This document shows, piece after piece, positions 34,805-36,463 of a stretch of 36,463 bases of DNA. Each line of letters opens with the position of its first letter. Position 1 is the stretch's first letter. The notes below the pieces were generated by a model. The model was given only the letters and a program-made list of their open reading frames with translations, searched no databases and was not told the origin of the DNA. The DNA lies in the NCBI RefSeq assembly GCF_026130545.1, contig NZ_JAMOIM010000045.1, positions 1 through 36,463 on the forward strand. Reading direction: 5' to 3'. A program made the position numbers and the translations under genes. The stretch is from Lichenifustis flavocetrariae. GTDB lineage: Bacteria > Pseudomonadota > Alphaproteobacteria > Rhizobiales > Beijerinckiaceae.

Positions 34805-36463
34805 TTGCTGTGGACGCTGGCAATTGTCAGTTTCTGTGCGCAGCTCAGCATTCCGGCGATGGACGAGGCAGGCGTAAAGATGAGTCAGACGGCGCAGAAA
34901 GTCAGATCGGAACTGATACCACGCGACTCTATGTATACCAATTTACTAAGAGGTAAAAAAGCAGAACTTCTCGTGGCAAAAATAGCGTTTTCTTCGCCAG
35001 TCGCTACAATTATTCCGATTTATATCTGCCGCTCTTTTGTGATGGACCCGCAGGAAGCGACACGTCTACCAGAGGATTATACTAATATTGGTGATATTGA
35101 ACAAGATATCACCAAATCTGACACTTTGATCGAGCCTAAGGCCGATGATTTTAGAGCTTTTTTCAATCGAAGCAACATATACGCAAGGAAGGGCGACTTC
35201 TACCTAGCCATTGCCGACTTCGGGGCTGCGATCGGGCTTGACCCAGGCGATGCCGATGCCTTCAACAATCGGGGCAACGCCTACGACCAGAAAGGCGAGT
35301 TCGACCGGGCGATCGCCAACTTCGACGCCGCGATCGGGCTCGGCCCCGGCAATGCTGTCGCCATCAACAATCGGGGCATTGCCTATAACCAGAAAGGCGA
35401 CCTTGACCGGGCCATTGCCGGCTTCGACGCCGCGATCGAGCTCGATCCCAGCCATGCTGGCGCCTTCTATAATCGGGGCGTGGCCTATGGCAACAAAGGT
35501 GACCTCGACCGGGCCATTGCCGACTACAACGCCGCGATCGGGCTCGATCCCGGCCATGCCGGTGCCTTCAACAATCGGGGCGCGGCCTATAACCAGAAAG
35601 GCGACTTTGACCGGGCGTTTGCCGACTTCGAGGCTGCGATCGGGCTTGATCCCAGCGATGCTGTTGCCTTCAATAATCGGGGCGCGGCCTATTACCGGAA
35701 AGGCGACCTTGACCGGGCGATTGCCGACTACGACGCCGCGATCGGGCTCGACCCCAGTCATGCTGTCACCTTCCACAATCGGGGTGCGGCCTACGGTCAG
35801 AAAGGCGACCTCGATCGGGCCATTGCTGACTTCGACGCCGCGATCAGGCTCGATCCCAACTACGCTGTCGCCTACTACAATCGGGGCAACATCTATAACC
35901 GGAAGGGCGACCTCGATCGGGCCATTGCTGACTTCGACGCCGCGATCAGGCTCGATCCCGGCCATGCCGGTGCCTTCAACAGTCGGGGCGCGGCCTATGG
36001 CAACAAAGGCGACTTTGACCGGGCGTTTGCCGACTTCGAGGCTGCGATTGGGCTCGACCCCAGCCATGCCGGCGCCCACTACAATCGGGGCAACATCTAT
36101 AACCGGAAGGGCGACCTCGATCGGGCCATTGCTGACTTCGACGCCACGATCGGGCTCTATCCCAGCTATGCTGTCGCCTTCAACAATCGAGGCGTGGCCT
36201 ATGGCAACAAAGGCGATTTTGACCAAGCCGTTACCGACTTCGACGCCGCGATCGGGCTCGATCCCAGTCATGCTGTCACCTTCTACAATCGGGGTGCGGC
36301 CTACGGTCAGAAAGGCGACCTTGATCGGGCGATTGCCGACTACACCGCCGCGATCGGGCTCGATCCCGGCATTGCCGGTGCCTTCAACAATCGGGGTGCG
36401 GCCTACGGTCAGAAAGGCGACCTTGATCGGGCGATTGCCGACTACACCGCCGCGATCGGGCTC
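34805..36463 (+). CDS. TPR-repeat protein, N-terminal part (continues at left end of window)
   Basis: This is the 5' part of the gene that ends at 1064. No ATG gives the hydrophobic start; a TTG at 34805 would encode LLWTLAIVSFCAQLSIPAMD, a short signal-like segment, with ATGs at 34859 and 34880 as alternatives that lose it. An AT-rich region of about 100 codons follows (KAELLVAKIAFSSPVATIIP). From 35165 there are exact 102-bp units, thirteen starts in this window without any indel, each encoding NRG.AY..KGD.DRAIADFDAAIGLDP. Such TPR arrays form superhelical binding surfaces. The repeat DNA is near-identical, so copy number can change by recombination. It is in frame with 3-1064 across the overlap. 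Confidence 0.8.
   Translation, partial: MLWTLAIVSFCAQLSIPAMDEAGVKMSQTAQKVRSELIPRDSMYTNLLRGKKAELLVAKIAFSSPVATIIPIYICRSFVMDPQEATRLPEDYTNIGDIEQDITKSDTLIEPKADDFRAFFNRSNIYARKGDFYLAIADFGAAIGLDPGDADAFNNRGNAYDQKGEFDRAIANFDAAIGLGPGNAVAINNRGIAYNQKGDLDRAIAGFDAAIELDPSHAGAFYNRGVAYGNKGDLDRAIADYNAAIGLDPGHAGAFNNRGAAYNQKGDFDRAFADFEAAIGLDPSDAVAFNNRGAAYYRKGDLDRAIADYDAAIGLDPSHAVTFHNRGAAYGQKGDLDRAIADFDAAIRLDPNYAVAYYNRGNIYNRKGDLDRAIADFDAAIRLDPGHAGAFNSRGAAYGNKGDFDRAFADFEAAIGLDPSHAGAHYNRGNIYNRKGDLDRAIADFDATIGLYPSYAVAFNNRGVAYGNKGDFDQAVTDFDAAIGLDPSHAVTFYNRGAAYGQKGDLDRAIADYTAAIGLDPGIAGAFNNRGAAYGQKGDLDRAIADYTAAIGL
35165..36463 (+). repeat. 102-bp tandem repeat array encoding TPRs
   Basis: Units start at 35165 and every 102 bases to 36389; the phase continues at 96 and 198 on the left end. 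Individual units differ mostly in the codons for residues at the helix ends. The array contains about fifteen near-identical units when the ends are joined, with diverged ones outside. Confidence 0.9.
36396..36463. repeat. 68-bp terminal redundancy with bases 1-68
   Basis: The last 68 bases equal the first 68. They allow a circle of 36395 bp in which the TPR gene is uninterrupted. The same 68 bases also occur at 36296-36363, so an assembly end inside a repeat could produce this without telling the exact unit number. Confidence 0.85.

Noticed and set aside
35204-36271. Long minus-strand ORF (355 aa) with repeats such as GIEPDRGVEV
   Set aside because: It is the antisense of the TPR array; the repeat structure of the plus frame fits the known TPR consensus and is continuous with the rest of the gene.

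Overview
This window looks like nearly all of a mobilizable, GC-rich alphaproteobacterial plasmid. Bases 1-68 are identical to 36396-36463. A single tetratricopeptide-repeat (TPR) gene runs off the right end and continues in the same frame and the same 102-bp repeat phase at the left end. This fits a circle of about 36.4 kb cut inside a repetitive gene. The same 68 bases also occur at 36296-36363, so the exact repeat number is uncertain. Signs of an alphaproteobacterium are a perfect GTTC-N7-GTTC SOS box, VPLPA-CTERM sorting tails, a RepA of the kind found on plasmids of this class, and the general codon use. I cannot fix the genus; Acetobacteraceae/Rhodospirillales or sphingomonads are guesses.

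Layout. 1-1064 is the end of the TPR gene. 1115-2698 holds three small ORFs, two of them apparent paralogues, with hairpins, then a one-pass membrane protein. 2695-9443 is the mobilization region: a VirD4/TraG-like coupling ATPase without membrane segments, an IncQ-like nic sequence, a MobQ relaxase, a MobC-like protein, and a second relaxase (MobP type) fused to a TraA-like helicase. No type IV secretion channel genes are present, so transfer would need a helper. 9871-12461 is the maintenance core: ParA, a ribbon-helix-helix partner, RepA, six direct iterons plus one inverted, an AT-rich stretch and a perfect DnaA box. 12963-13594 is a HigBA toxin-antitoxin pair.

13591-27754 is accessory cargo. 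It includes a decayed methyltransferase-like gene, a PadR-led operon of membrane and unknown proteins, a serine resolvase with an HNH protein and a broken HerA-like ATPase, and a ribosome-modulation-factor-like protein. A compact histidine kinase / KaiC-like ATPase / response regulator operon follows, then an orphan response regulator, two VPLPA-CTERM proteins (one without a signal peptide), a cation-diffusion-facilitator-like protein, and an operon of secreted nuclease, SRAP protein and small ORF. The cargo ends with an orphan BrnA-like protein, an AT-rich island between 63-bp direct repeats, and another receiver protein.

27825-32759 is bounded and punctuated by repeats. A 293-bp non-coding element, about 97% identical in two copies, sits directly upstream of two unrelated genes (a 122-aa unknown and an orphan DNA methyltransferase) and brackets an SOS mutagenesis operon (UmuD-like, UmuC). 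BrnTA follows, with a 13-bp-stem hairpin on each side. 32789-34787 contains an element shared in inverted orientation with the replication region, a strong terminator, a nested 102-bp palindromic structure, a small conserved unknown, and a long charged coiled-coil protein resembling relaxase C-terminal regions. The TPR gene begins at about 34805.

Together these suggest a mobilizable plasmid kept by partition, iteron replication, two toxin-antitoxin pairs and a resolvase, carrying DNA-repair, signalling and surface-protein cargo. The least explained items are the duplicated 293-bp leader, the PadR operon, the kinase-KaiC-receiver operon and the hybrid relaxase.
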